In this document: positions 32,928-42,946 of the stretch, in pieces
Layout: each line of letters begins with the position of its first letter
Numbering within the stretch: position 1 is the stretch's first letter
Origin: Marinilactibacillus sp036039175
GTDB lineage: Bacteria; Bacillota; Bacilli; Lactobacillales; Carnobacteriaceae_A
DNA length: 64,000 nt
Assembly: GCF_036039175.1 (NCBI RefSeq)
Contig: NZ_JAYXKP010000001.1
Span: forward strand, 496,001 to 560,000
Direction of reading: 5' to 3'
Notes under the pieces: generated by a model
Seen by the model: only the letters and a program-made list of their open reading frames with translations
The model's database searches: none
What the model was told of the DNA's origin: nothing
Translations under genes and position numbers: made by a program

Positions 32928-35900
32928 TTAGATATCAAACAAAGACAATTGATTTTCATCAGGAAGATGCGTTAAGACACCATTAACATCCATATATTCA
33001 ATAACGGTTTTAGAGACTTTACCTCTCTTAGACAAGTCTTCTTTGGATAGAAACGGACTAGCCTGTCTGGCATCAACGATTGCATTTGCTACGTTACCAC
33101 CTAAAGATGGAATACATCTAAAGGGCGCAAGTAAAGCATTGTCTTCAATCAAAAAGTCTGAAGCATGCGATCTTTCTACATCAACCATTTTGAATTCATA
33201 GCCACGCTCTACCATTTCATTTGCAAGTTCAAGCACCGTTAACAAGTTTTTCTCTTTTGTAGATGCGTCCAAGCCTTTATCTGTAATTTCTTTCATTCTT
33301 GCTTTAATAGAAGCTTTTCCTTGTGCCATTGCCTGAAGATCAAAATCGCTGGCTCTAACAGAAAAATAAGCTGCATAATAATAGAGTGGGTGGTGAACTT
33401 TGAAGTAAGCGACTCGAAGTGCCATTAATACATAGGCTGCCGCATGGGCTTTCGGGAACATATACTTAATCTTCAAGCAAGAATCAATGTACCATTTGGG
33501 AACGTTATTCTCTCTCATGATCACTTGCCACTCATCTGGTATACCTTTACCTTTACGCACATGCTCCATTATCTGGAACGCGATACTGTCATCGATCCCT
33601 TTATGCTGCAGGTAAACCATAATATCATCTCGACATCCGATAACTTCTGCTAAAGGAATATCTTGTTGTCTAATCAATTCTTCAGCATTGCCGAGCCACA
33701 CATCCGTACCATGAGAAAGTCCGGATATCTGTAGTAACTCCGCAAATGTCGTCGGTTTAGTCTGTTCAAGCATCTGACGAACGAATCTCGTACCAAACTC
33801 AGGTACACCTAATGTACCTGTCTTAGAAAAAATCTGACTTTCATCTACACCAAGAATCTCTGTACCACTGAACAATTTCATTACTCCAGGGTCATTTGGT
33901 GGGATGGTAACGGGATCAATTCCCGATAAATCCTGTAGCATTCTGATCATTGTTGGATCATCGTGACCAAGTATATCAAGTTTTAATACATTGTCATGGA
34001 TAGAATGGAAATCGAAATGCGTTGTTTTCCAATTAGCATCCTGATCATCTGCTGGATACTGAATCGGAGAAAAGTCATACACATCCATATATTCTGGGAT
34101 AACGATAATGCCTCCAGGGTGTTGCCCCGTTGTTCTTTTAACCCCTGTCACGCCTTTAGCAAGTCTATCGATCTCAGCCGAACGAATCGTCATCTGATTA
34201 TCTCGTTCATACCCTTTTACAAAACCGAAAGCTGTTCGGTCTGCAATCGTTCCAATCGTTCCTGCTTTGTAGACATATTCATCTCCAAAGAGTTCTTTTG
34301 TGTAATGATGCGCTTTAGACTGGTATTCTCCGGAAAAGTTCAAATCAATATCGGGTACCTTATCTCCATTGAAACCTAAGAACGTCTCAAATGGAATATC
34401 TTGACCATCGGTAACCAGTTGAGCTTCACAGTGCGGACATTTTTTAGGCGGTAAATCGAACCCAGAACCGATTTCTCCTTCAGTGAAGAATTCAGAATGC
34501 TGACACGCTGGACAACGGTAATGTGGTGGCATAGGGTTTACTTCTGTTATCCCTGTCATCGTCGCCACAAAGCTTGAACCAACTGACCCCCTGGAACCAA
34601 CCAAGTATCCATCATTCACACTTTTATGAACCAGTTTTTGTGAGATCAAATAAATCACTGAGAATCCATTCCCGATAATACTATCTAACTCTTTTTCAAG
34701 ACGTTTTTCTATAATCTCCGGAAGAGGGTTTCCATATAATCGATGAGCCTCATTGTAACTCATGTCCCGAATCTCTTGCTCTGATCCTTCCATTTTTGGA
34801 GTGAACAAGTCTTGTTTAACTGGTGAAATACCATCATCGATTTTATCCGCAATCATGTGACTATTCGTCACAACCACTTGTTTCGCAACAGCTTTTCCAA
34901 GGAACGATAAGTCTTCTAACATTTCTCCTGTTGTTCTGAAATGAACGGTCGGATTTTTCGACTTTTTAAATCCACCCTTATTTAAAGTTTCCAGTAAAAT
35001 ATCTCTATAAATAGAATCTTCAGGATTCAAATAGTGAACATTCCCTGTGGCAACTACAGGTATATCTAGTTCTTTACCAATTTGAACAATATTCGATAAA
35101 ATATCCTCTAAATCTTTTTCGCTATTAACCATTTCTCTGTCTAGTAAATGATCATAAGCCCCTTTTGGCATGATTTCAAGATAGTCATAATGATGTGCTA
35201 ACTTTTTAGCTTCGTCATAACCTTTTTGCATCATAGCCTCAAACACTTCACCTTGCGCACATCCAGATCCAACAATCAGCCCTTCTCTATATTTTTCTAG
35301 AAGGGAACGAGGCACTCGAGGAACACGGTAAAAGTATTCTGTAAGTGAAGCAGAAATCAGTTTGAAGAGATTTTTCAATCCTTTTTGAGATTGCGCCAGT
35401 ATGGTGACATGGCTAGGTCTCGTTCTTTTATATGCGTCCCCTTGTCCCATATAATCATTTAATTGATGATGAGATCCGATAGAATACTCTTCGGCTGCTT
35501 CTTTTAGAAATGCCCAGAGCAAATGAGCCGTTGTTTCAGCATCATAGATTGCACGGTGATGTTGCTCCAAGGCGACGCCATATCGTTTAGCTAAAGTATT
35601 CAGTCGGTGTGTTTTAAATGTTGGATGAAGAAATCTAGATAGTTCAAGCGTATCGATTACAGGTAGTTTGGTTACGGGCATATCATTTTTTTGATACGCA
35701 GTATTCAAGAACCCCATATCGAAACTCGCATTATGTGCGACAAGTATTGTGTTTTCACTAAAGGCCTTAAAACCTTCTAAAACTTCTGCTTCTGTTTTTG
35801 ATCCTCTAACCATATCATCCGTGATCCCAGTCAGATTAATTGTCGTATCTGACAAGGGGTGTCCTGGATCTATAAATTCCTGGAACTCTCCAATGACATT

Positions 35901-37259
35901 TCCTTTATGCAGCTTCACAGCAGCTAACTCAATAATATTATCGTAAATTGCCGACAAGCCTGTTGTCTCCACATCGAATACAACATAAGTAGCTTCTTGA
36001 AGGTCTTCCTCAACAGCATTGTAAGCAATTGGAACACCATCATCTACTAAATTAGCCTCTAATCCGTAGATGACCTTAACATTGTTTTTCTTACCTGCAG
36101 AATGCGCATCTGGATAAGACTGGGCAACACCGTGATCTGTTATGGCAATGGCTTTGTGCCCCCATCTAGCTGCTTGTTCAACTAAATCTGTTGCACTAAC
36201 AGTAGCATCCATCTGACTCATCGTAGTATGCGCGTGTAATTCGACTCTTTTTTCATCATCTGGTTCGGTGTCTTTTCGTGATTCATGATTTGTCTCCTGT
36301 ACATCTTGAGCATTTACTACAAGATCTCTCATGAAGGTATCTTCTTGGACACTCCCTCTGACTTTTAACCACATACCTTTTTTAAAATTTTCAAAAATCT
36401 CTTCATCAGAGGCATTGTTTGAGAATTTCTTACAAGTAAAAGAAGAAGTATAATCTGTAACTTTAAATATCAGTAGTTTACGTTTAGATCTGAGTTCTCT
36501 CACTTCAACATCAAATACGTATCCTTCTATTGTTACGCTTCGTTCTTCTTCAAATATTTCACTCATTTGTTTCACAGGTTCATTATTTTGAATATTTCTA
36601 CCCAACTTGATTGGACCTGAAGGAGCAGAATCTTTTTTCTTTTCTTTGTTAATTGTAGCCTGTTCGATGTTTTTAGTTAATCGTTCAGCAAGTTGAAGGT
36701 CTTCTTCTTCTTTTTGAAGTTTGAAAGCAGTTAACTTTTCATCACTTAATTTTTCATCAACCATCGGTACAATTTTGAAGTGTTTAGGAAAACCCATTTT
36801 GATATATTGTGCTTCGATTTTAGGGAAAAACTCTTCTGAGAACTTTTCTTTGGTCAGCTCATGTTCAATATAAAACAAAACTTTTTTACCGTTTAAAACG
36901 GGATAGCCATTTTCAAACATATCATTACATAAAGGAGAATCGATCTCACTGGCCTGACAAGCAGCTTTCCAATACTGAACCAATTTTTCTTCTGTAATAT
37001 TTGGATTTTCTGTCGTAATAGACAATTGAATTTCTGCGATTTCTTTGAATCCTCTTTGAAGATTATCTTTTAACTGAATAAACGTCTCAAAAGGTAAAAG
37101 ATCTGGAAATTTCAGGGTTATATGCCATACTTTCGACTGTTTGCGGACAACGACTGATTCGACTTCTCCATTACCAAGAACAAGATTCTGATCTGGTGTA
37201 GGATGAAAATTGATCTGTTCAAGAAGTGTCTTGAATAGTTCCGTTTGATTTAAACTCAA
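32928..37259 (-). CDS. polC: DNA polymerase III PolC-type alpha subunit
   Basis: The 1443-residue main replicase of low-GC Gram-positives. In order: N-terminal domains and OB fold, a PHP domain (RVELHAHTTMSQMDATVS) split by an inserted 3'-5' proofreading exonuclease (FDVETTGLSAIYDNIIELA, about residue 425 on), then the polymerase core with a zinc-binding CPACQH...CPHC region and a C-terminal helix-hairpin-helix part. The catalytic region includes PDIDLNFSGEYQ. The start is TTG, preceded by AGAAGG. It is followed by a terminator and preceded by a 170-base gap after proS. Confidence 0.98.
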   Translation of the reverse strand: MSLNQTELFKTLLEQINFHPTPDQNLVLGNGEVESVVVRKQSKVWHITLKFPDLLPFETFIQLKDNLQRGFKEIAEIQLSITTENPNITEEKLVQYWKAACQASEIDSPLCNDMFENGYPVLNGKKVLFYIEHELTKEKFSEEFFPKIEAQYIKMGFPKHFKIVPMVDEKLSDEKLTAFKLQKEEEDLQLAERLTKNIEQATINKEKKKDSAPSGPIKLGRNIQNNEPVKQMSEIFEEERSVTIEGYVFDVEVRELRSKRKLLIFKVTDYTSSFTCKKFSNNASDEEIFENFKKGMWLKVRGSVQEDTFMRDLVVNAQDVQETNHESRKDTEPDDEKRVELHAHTTMSQMDATVSATDLVEQAARWGHKAIAITDHGVAQSYPDAHSAGKKNNVKVIYGLEANLVDDGVPIAYNAVEEDLQEATYVVFDVETTGLSAIYDNIIELAAVKLHKGNVIGEFQEFIDPGHPLSDTTINLTGITDDMVRGSKTEAEVLEGFKAFSENTILVAHNASFDMGFLNTAYQKNDMPVTKLPVIDTLELSRFLHPTFKTHRLNTLAKRYGVALEQHHRAIYDAETTAHLLWAFLKEAAEEYSIGSHHQLNDYMGQGDAYKRTRPSHVTILAQSQKGLKNLFKLISASLTEYFYRVPRVPRSLLEKYREGLIVGSGCAQGEVFEAMMQKGYDEAKKLAHHYDYLEIMPKGAYDHLLDREMVNSEKDLEDILSNIVQIGKELDIPVVATGNVHYLNPEDSIYRDILLETLNKGGFKKSKNPTVHFRTTGEMLEDLSFLGKAVAKQVVVTNSHMIADKIDDGISPVKQDLFTPKMEGSEQEIRDMSYNEAHRLYGNPLPEIIEKRLEKELDSIIGNGFSVIYLISQKLVHKSVNDGYLVGSRGSVGSSFVATMTGITEVNPMPPHYRCPACQHSEFFTEGEIGSGFDLPPKKCPHCEAQLVTDGQDIPFETFLGFNGDKVPDIDLNFSGEYQSKAHHYTKELFGDEYVYKAGTIGTIADRTAFGFVKGYERDNQMTIRSAEIDRLAKGVTGVKRTTGQHPGGIIVIPEYMDVYDFSPIQYPADDQDANWKTTHFDFHSIHDNVLKLDILGHDDPTMIRMLQDLSGIDPVTIPPNDPGVMKLFSGTEILGVDESQIFSKTGTLGVPEFGTRFVRQMLEQTKPTTFAELLQISGLSHGTDVWLGNAEELIRQQDIPLAEVIGCRDDIMVYLQHKGIDDSIAFQIMEHVRKGKGIPDEWQVIMRENNVPKWYIDSCLKIKYMFPKAHAAAYVLMALRVAYFKVHHPLYYYAAYFSVRASDFDLQAMAQGKASIKARMKEITDKGLDASTKEKNLLTVLELANEMVERGYEFKMVDVERSHASDFLIEDNALLAPFRCIPSLGGNVANAIVDARQASPFLSKEDLSKRGKVSKTVIEYMDVNGVLTHLPDENQLSLFDI

Positions 37260-37344
37260 AATACTTGCCTTCTTTCCTGAAACGTAGTGACAAATAAAAG
37301 GAGAATCCTTTCATAAGTTTAAAATCCTTTCCACCGAAAAGTAG

Positions 37345-37374
37345 GTGTCTTATAGATAAAATCCTATAAGACAC
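37345..37374. repeat. Perfect 11-bp inverted repeat upstream of polC
   Basis: GTGTCTTATAG and CTATAAGACAC with an 8-nt loop lie between proS and polC. Neither side has a strong T-run, so it is a weak terminator, an mRNA hairpin or an operator; function unknown. Confidence 0.6.
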
Positions 37375-37428
37375 TCTCTTCATAATAGAAAGTCTTTAAC
37401 AACTACTCTGGTTTCTCCTGATATGTTT

Positions 37429-39138
37429 TTATTTATTATGATTTAAAATACTTAATGTGTCCATAAGATCATCTTTCATGATCTCAACCATTTCTCCGCT
37501 TTTTCTGAAAGTCACTTCTACGATTCCTTCAGAAGCTTTTTTACCAACGGTTATCCTAACAGGAATACCAATCAGTTCAGCATCTGTAAATTTAACGCCT
37601 GGACGTTCTATTCTATCATCAATCAATACCGATAACTGTTCTTTTTCAAGAACTTCATATAATTCCTGCGCTAATTCTCTTTGCGCGTCATCTTTCATTT
37701 GAATCGGAATAATGTGTACATCAAACGGCGCGATGGCTTTTGGCCATACAAGTCCTTTTTCATCTGCATATTGTTCCGCAACAGCCGATAAGAGACGACT
37801 GACCCCAATACCGTAACTACCCATGATGACAGGTGTTTGTCTTCCGTTATTATCAAGCACGGTTGCATTCATTGATTCTGAGTAACGTGTACCTAACTTA
37901 AAGATGTGACCAATTTCGATTCCTTTTGTGAATTGTAGTCTTCCTTCACCGTCAGGGGCTAATTCGTTCTCAGCTACGATTCGAATGTCTGCATAGTGAT
38001 CTGGTTTGAAATCTTCTCCAGGATTGACGTTCTTATAGTGTTTGCCTTCTTGGTTTGCTCCAGAAACGGCATTCGAAATATCTTGAACATATAAATCAGC
38101 TACGACAGTTACTTCTTCCGTCAAGTCGACCGGTCCAACGTAACCCGCTACTGTCTTGAATAATGTTGTAATTTGTTCTTCTGTAGCTGGCTCCACTTCT
38201 TGAGCTTCTACAATTGTACGTAGCTTCACTTCATTCACTTCATGGTCTCCACGAACAATCGCTAATACTGGTCTTTCATCGTTTGTTACATAAAGAACAG
38301 ATTTTAATACTTGATCCAGATTTACACCTAAGAACGCTGCAACATCACTTACTGTTTTTGTATCTGGCGTGTCCACTAATTCTTTTCCATGTTGGACAGT
38401 TGTTTTAGGAGAAGATTTGTACAAGCTTGTAGCCATTTCTAGATTTGCAGCATATTCGCTGGAATCCGAATACACGACAACATCTTCGCCAGAATCAGCT
38501 AAAGCCATAAATTCAATGGAATCTTTTCCACCCATTGCTCCAGCATCACCGATGATTGAACGGAAATTTAATCCAATTCTTGTGAATGCATTAGAGTATG
38601 CTTGCGAAATCGCATTGTAAGACTCATCCAGACTTTCATAACTATCGTGGAATGTGTATGCATCCTTCATGATGAATTCACGCCCACGCATCAAGCCAAA
38701 TCTAGGTCTTTTTTCATCGCGGAATTTCGTTTGGAATTGATAAAGCATTAAAGGTAGTTTTTTATAAGACTTGATTTCATCTCTGATCAAGCTCGTAAAC
38801 GTTTCTTCATGCGTAGGCCCAAGGATAAAGTCTCTCTCGTGACGATCCTGTAACTTGATCAGATCTTCTCCGTATGTTTCATATCTTCCTGACTCTTTCC
38901 ATAAATCTGCAGGAATTAATGTTGGAAGTAGCATTTCTGATCCATCAATATGATCCATTTCTTCTCTAATAATGGACTTGATGTTCTCAAGAACACGGTT
39001 TGCTAGCGGAAGATAAGTATAAATACCAGACGAAATCTGTCTGATATATCCTGCTCTGAGTAATAACTGATGACTAATAACATCCGCATCATTTGGTGTA
39101 TCTCTAAGTGTTGGTGCAAAAATTCTTGATTGTTTCAT
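37429..39138 (-). CDS. proS: Proline--tRNA ligase (bacterial type)
   Basis: Class II synthetase that charges tRNA(Pro). It has motif 1 and 2 regions (REFIMKDAYTFHDSYESL), the bacterial editing insertion domain between motifs 2 and 3 (about 225-390) that clears Ala-tRNA(Pro), motif 3 (GSYGIGVSRLLSA) and the HGTP anticodon-binding domain. I use the ATG at 39138 with AAGGAG 8-9 nt upstream; the frame is open to 39156. It begins about 20 nt after rseP. Confidence 0.97.
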   Translation of the reverse strand: MKQSRIFAPTLRDTPNDADVISHQLLLRAGYIRQISSGIYTYLPLANRVLENIKSIIREEMDHIDGSEMLLPTLIPADLWKESGRYETYGEDLIKLQDRHERDFILGPTHEETFTSLIRDEIKSYKKLPLMLYQFQTKFRDEKRPRFGLMRGREFIMKDAYTFHDSYESLDESYNAISQAYSNAFTRIGLNFRSIIGDAGAMGGKDSIEFMALADSGEDVVVYSDSSEYAANLEMATSLYKSSPKTTVQHGKELVDTPDTKTVSDVAAFLGVNLDQVLKSVLYVTNDERPVLAIVRGDHEVNEVKLRTIVEAQEVEPATEEQITTLFKTVAGYVGPVDLTEEVTVVADLYVQDISNAVSGANQEGKHYKNVNPGEDFKPDHYADIRIVAENELAPDGEGRLQFTKGIEIGHIFKLGTRYSESMNATVLDNNGRQTPVIMGSYGIGVSRLLSAVAEQYADEKGLVWPKAIAPFDVHIIPIQMKDDAQRELAQELYEVLEKEQLSVLIDDRIERPGVKFTDAELIGIPVRITVGKKASEGIVEVTFRKSGEMVEIMKDDLMDTLSILNHNK

Positions 39139-39159
39139 TGTTTTTGTCTCCTTCAAGTA

Positions 39160-40422
39160 CTAATTTAAGAAAAATGTTTGAATATCGTTCCACGTGACAG
39201 CTAGCATCAGGAGAAGCAAGAAACCCACGCCAATAAGCGTAATAATACCTTCTTTTTCTTCACTGATCGGCTTTTTCCGAATACCTTCTACAATATTGAG
39301 TAACAACTTACCGCCATCTAAAGCAGGAATGGGTAGAAGGTTCATAATTCCCAAGTTGACACTCAAAAATCCTATCCACCTTACAATACCAAATAAACCA
39401 CTTTGAACAACTGTCTGAGTTGTCGCATAGATTGCAACCGGTCCTCCTAGTTGGTCAAGGCTGAATCCCCCGGTTAAAAACGAACCTAAAATTGTCAGAA
39501 TTTGAATCACAAGAGATACGGGTTGAGTGAATCCGTAAGTGATTTTACTCCAGAACGATTGATCCATAGAGGAAGCAATCCCAATCACTGCACCTTCTTG
39601 ATTTTCACTGGCTTCAGGAGTAACGGTTGTTTCTGAAATTGTTCCGTCAGTTTTTTCTACTTCAAAATCAAGTTCAGTATCAGGTGAAGCTGAAATTACC
39701 GTTACCATTTCTCTCCATGAGTCTACTTCGGTTCCATCGATTGAAAGAACTCTATCGCCATCCTCAAGTCCAGCTTCTGCAGCTGGCATATCAGGTGCAA
39801 CCTCACCAATAACAGCTTCTTCTGATGGTACGCCTCCCTGTAAAAAGGCTAGAAGGATAAAAGCTACGATTGCTAAAATAAAGTTATTTAACGGTCCAGC
39901 AAAATTGGTCAACATTCTATTAGGAAGGGATGCTGACTGGAATTGACGTTTTCTAGGTGCAATTTGAAGAATTGTTCCGTCTTTTTCCACTAAAAGAGCT
40001 GTCTCAGAAACAGTAAAAGTTTGAATTTCTTCTTGACCTTCGGCTCTCCCAGCAATAAACAACTGATCTTCAAGATCAAAACTAGTCACTTCAATTGGCA
40101 AACTATCTACGTTTTGTACTTTATTTTGTATATCTATTTTCTCTACTTGATTCTGTTTATTTAAGAACAGGGAAACCGGCATACCTGCTCTCAGATCGGC
40201 TTCTTCTTCATAACCAGCCATTCTGACATATCCACCAACTGGTAATAGTCTGATTGTATAAGTTGTTTCTCCTTTTCTATGGAAAAAGATTTTCGGTCCA
40301 AACCCAATCGAAAATTCTCTGACCAGAATACCGGCCCTTTTAGCAAAGTAAAAATGCCCAAATTCATGAACAACAACAATTATTCCGAATACTAGTAAAA
40401 AGACCAATATATTTTGAATCAT
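39160..40422 (-). CDS. rseP: Site-2 intramembrane zinc metalloprotease RseP/RasP
   Basis: A 420-residue regulated intramembrane protease that cleaves membrane-embedded substrates such as anti-sigma factors and, in enterococci (Eep), pheromone precursors. Zinc ligands are in HEFGH (H19-H23) in the first membrane helix and in the C-terminal NLLPIPALDGG helix. A PDZ domain lies at about 205-290 (VIGEVAPDMPAAEAGLEDGD). GGAGA precedes the ATG. It lies between cdsA and proS, the common lactobacillal order. Confidence 0.95.
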   Translation of the reverse strand: MIQNILVFLLVFGIIVVVHEFGHFYFAKRAGILVREFSIGFGPKIFFHRKGETTYTIRLLPVGGYVRMAGYEEEADLRAGMPVSLFLNKQNQVEKIDIQNKVQNVDSLPIEVTSFDLEDQLFIAGRAEGQEEIQTFTVSETALLVEKDGTILQIAPRKRQFQSASLPNRMLTNFAGPLNNFILAIVAFILLAFLQGGVPSEEAVIGEVAPDMPAAEAGLEDGDRVLSIDGTEVDSWREMVTVISASPDTELDFEVEKTDGTISETTVTPEASENQEGAVIGIASSMDQSFWSKITYGFTQPVSLVIQILTILGSFLTGGFSLDQLGGPVAIYATTQTVVQSGLFGIVRWIGFLSVNLGIMNLLPIPALDGGKLLLNIVEGIRKKPISEEKEGIITLIGVGFLLLLMLAVTWNDIQTFFLN

Positions 40423-40447
40423 CTCTATTCTCCTTTAAGATCTACGA

Positions 40448-41230
40448 TTAAACCAATCCCATAATAAATATCATGGATAAAACAAATATCAAGCTATCAA
40501 ATCGATCAAAAATCCCACCGTGTCCGGGAAGGATATTCCCAGAGTCTTTTGTTCCAAAGTGTCGTTTGATTGCAGATTCGATTAAATCACCAATCTGACC
40601 TGCTATAGAAAGAATCACAATTAATGGAATAACGACAATTAATGAATACGTCGAAGGGAAAAACAACAGATAAATTATAGAGATTAGTAGTGAAATCACT
40701 ACCCCACCAATAGATCCTTCTACGGTTTTATTTGGCGAAATAGACGGCGCTAATTTGTGCTTCCCTATTTTTCTACCAACCAGATAAGCTCCCGTATCTG
40801 TAGAATAGATGATAATCAAAGATAAAATGAGTAAGTGAAGATTGTTTTCTCTAGTCAATATAAAGGAATGGAATCCGGTACCTAAATATAGTATACCCAT
40901 GAAAGAAACACCGACATCTTCAATCGTATAATCTTTAACAATCAATGTGAGTCCTAGTAAAAGAACAATGAAAAACGCGAAAACTGAACCATTCTGAGAC
41001 AATTCCGGCAAAAGCTCATGGACACGTGAATATAAGATAATGTAAATTAAAGCTAGTGAAGATATACCTGTCGGAATCGATAATGGCTCGATTCCTTTCA
41101 TCTGATGTATTTCTATTAGAGCTGTAATGGCTAATAAAACAATGAATGCTTCTAATACCCATGAACCGATCCAGATGATCGGTACAAAAAATAGTAATGC
41201 GATAATGGCTGTTAAAGAACGTTGTACCAT
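40448..41230 (-). CDS. cdsA: Phosphatidate cytidylyltransferase
   Basis: A 260-residue polytopic membrane enzyme that makes CDP-diacylglycerol from phosphatidate and CTP, the branch point for phosphatidylglycerol and cardiolipin. The signature runs GDLIESAIKRHFGTKDSG, ILPGHGGIFDRFDSL near the C-terminus, and SPNKTVEGSIGG earlier. GGAGGAG precedes the ATG. It follows uppS by 23 nt. Confidence 0.95.
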   Translation of the reverse strand: MVQRSLTAIIALLFFVPIIWIGSWVLEAFIVLLAITALIEIHQMKGIEPLSIPTGISSLALIYIILYSRVHELLPELSQNGSVFAFFIVLLLGLTLIVKDYTIEDVGVSFMGILYLGTGFHSFILTRENNLHLLILSLIIIYSTDTGAYLVGRKIGKHKLAPSISPNKTVEGSIGGVVISLLISIIYLLFFPSTYSLIVVIPLIVILSIAGQIGDLIESAIKRHFGTKDSGNILPGHGGIFDRFDSLIFVLSMIFIMGLV

Positions 41231-41253
41231 CCGTCTCCTCCTGAATTTCTTTT

Positions 41254-41994
41254 TTAAAGTGCTCCGTAGCGACGGCTTCTGTTTTGATAATCTAGCAAAG
41301 CTTCGTCTAGAATATCTCCTGTAAAATCTGGCCAGAATAATTTTGAAAAATAGAATTCACTATAGGCATTTTGCCAGAGTAGAAAATTGCTTAACCTTTG
41401 TTCTCCACTACTTCTGATCAACAGATCAACCTCATCATAAGGTTGTATCGAACGTGTAAGCAGTTCGCCTTGCAATACGTCTTCTGTGATATCTTTTCTA
41501 TTCAATTCTCCGCTCAAGACTTTATCCACAACTGATTTAGTGGCTTCAACGATTTCCGATCTTCCACCATAGTTGAATGCGAAGTTTAGAATCATTCCTG
41601 TATTATCCTTAGTCTCACTGATTGCTTTTTCAATTGAACGTTTTGTTGGACCCGGCACTTTATCCTTGAATCCTATCATATTTACTTTAATATTGTTCTC
41701 CTGAAGTTCAGGCACAAATCGATCAAAGAAATTAACAGGAAGTTGCATAAGAAATTTCACTTCTTGCGGTGGTCTCTTCCAGTTCTCAGTAGAAAAAGCA
41801 TACAAGGTCAAGACTTTGACGCCTCTTTCACTCGCACGTATCGAGACACGTCTGATCGCTTCCATGCCTTCTTGATGACCTTCTTTACGGTCTTTCCCTG
41901 TCTTTTGCGCCCAGCGACCGTTACCATCCATAATAACAGCAACGTGATCTGGAATAAATTTATTATCTTTAATGAATTGTGGTTGATCTCCCAC
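41254..41994 (-). CDS. uppS: Undecaprenyl diphosphate synthase
   Basis: A 246-residue cis-prenyltransferase that makes the C55 lipid carrier for peptidoglycan and wall polymers. MDGNGRWAQ near the N-terminus, FSTENWKRP, and the C-terminal DLLIRSSGEQRLSNFLLWQNAYSE-type motif (positions about 190-215) are visible. The start codon is GTG, set by GGAGG 7 nt upstream; an ATG nearby is in another frame. It is the first gene of uppS-cdsA-rseP-proS. Confidence 0.95.
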   Translation of the reverse strand: MGDQPQFIKDNKFIPDHVAVIMDGNGRWAQKTGKDRKEGHQEGMEAIRRVSIRASERGVKVLTLYAFSTENWKRPPQEVKFLMQLPVNFFDRFVPELQENNIKVNMIGFKDKVPGPTKRSIEKAISETKDNTGMILNFAFNYGGRSEIVEATKSVVDKVLSGELNRKDITEDVLQGELLTRSIQPYDEVDLLIRSSGEQRLSNFLLWQNAYSEFYFSKLFWPDFTGDILDEALLDYQNRSRRYGAL

Positions 41995-42171
41995 ATCAAA
42001 ACCTCCAAGTATTCAATATACATCTATTCTATTGTAGTAAATAATCCTTTAAATTACCACATCAAATATATAAAATTACTATAAGGATTCTTTGTGTCGT
42101 GCAAATTCATGCTTTAATACAAGGGGAAATGCCTGTATAAATCTTTAGATTATTAAATCAGCTCTTTATTT

Positions 42172-42193
42172 GATATACTATTTATAGTATATC
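42172..42193. promoter_or_regulatory. Palindrome overlapping an extended -10 before the micro-ORF
   Basis: GATATACTAT-TT-ATAGTATATC is a perfect 10-bp inverted repeat. On the plus strand it contains TGATATACT (extended -10 form), which could start RNA near 42186, 37 nt before the 30-residue ORF. The palindrome would be well placed as a repressor site. Confidence 0.5.
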
Positions 42194-42222
42194 TTTGAAC
42201 AATCTTAAGGAGGCGTTTAAGC

Positions 42223-42315
42223 ATGAAACAGAATTTTAAAAAATATATTATTGGGTTAATTATTACAACTATCGTGACTAAATTAGTCAATAAGTATATT
42301 ATTGATAAACTATAA
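42223..42315 (+). CDS. 30-residue amphipathic/membrane micro-protein
   Basis: A tiny ORF too short for ordinary gene calls. It starts with ATG 8-9 nt after a perfect AAGGAGG, encodes a basic N-terminus (MKQNFKKY), a hydrophobic core (IIGLIITTIV) and a basic/hydrophobic end (KYIIDKL), and is followed by a strong intrinsic terminator. A promoter-like extended -10 lies in a perfect palindrome upstream. Promoter, ribosome site, ORF and terminator together make it a good candidate for a real gene. I recognise no family. Small membrane regulator, type I toxin-like peptide or leaderless bacteriocin-like peptide are all possible. Confidence 0.6.
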   Translation: MKQNFKKYIIGLIITTIVTKLVNKYIIDKL

Positions 42316-42350
42316 ACCTTTACTCACTTTATGTAAATAAAACAAAGAAT

Positions 42351-42387
42351 GCAAGGAGATTTATAAAAAATCTCCTTGCATTTTTTT
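42351..42387. terminator. Terminator of the micro-ORF, shared with frr
   Basis: Twelve-base arms GCAAGGAGATTT and AAATCTCCTTGC with a 5-nt loop, followed by T7 on the plus strand. It overlaps the frr stop region and can also serve the minus strand, with a weaker T-run there. Confidence 0.85.
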
Positions 42388-42946
42388 ATACGTCTAAAAT
42401 TTCTTTTTCTTTTTCTTCAGATAATTTGTCGATTGCAGCAACGCTGCTGTTGGTAACTTTTTGAACTTCTTCTTCATAGTCATGAAGATCGTCCTTAGTT
42501 AACTCTCCATTTTTCTCTGCTTTTTTCAACGCATCTATTGCATCGCGACGAATATTACGAATAGAAATTTTAGCGTTTTCTGCTTCTTTACCTACTTGTT
42601 TAGCAATTTCTTTTCTTCGCTCTTCAGTAAGCGCTGGAACAACCAGACGAATCACTGTTCCGTCACTTGAAGGTGGAATACCTATGTCAGACTGATTCAA
42701 TGCCTTTTCAATGTCTCCAACTGAACTTTGATCATAAGGTGTGATCAATAGTACTCTAGCTTCAGGAACTGAAATTTGAGCTAATTGATTAAGTGGTGTT
42801 TCTGCACCATAATATTCAACATTCACTCTATTCAGTAGGCTTGGATTCGCTCTTCCAGCTCTAATTGAACCTAATTCACGTACATAAGATTGCTCTGCTT
42901 TTTTCATTCTTGATTGTGTGTCTTTTAATATTGCATCACTCATCAT
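42386..42946 (-). CDS. frr: Ribosome recycling factor
   Basis: A 186-residue protein that, with EF-G, splits post-termination ribosomes. The family core is visible (RAGRANPSLLNRVNVEYYG near the start, IRNIRRDAIDALKK later). Two adjacent ATG codons follow AGGAGG with 4 and 7 nt spacing; the second (42943) may be the true start. It overlaps the end of pyrH by about 8-11 nt, suggesting coupling. Confidence 0.96.
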   Translation of the reverse strand: MMSDAILKDTQSRMKKAEQSYVRELGSIRAGRANPSLLNRVNVEYYGAETPLNQLAQISVPEARVLLITPYDQSSVGDIEKALNQSDIGIPPSSDGTVIRLVVPALTEERRKEIAKQVGKEAENAKISIRNIRRDAIDALKKAEKNGELTKDDLHDYEEEVQKVTNSSVAAIDKLSEEKEKEILDV

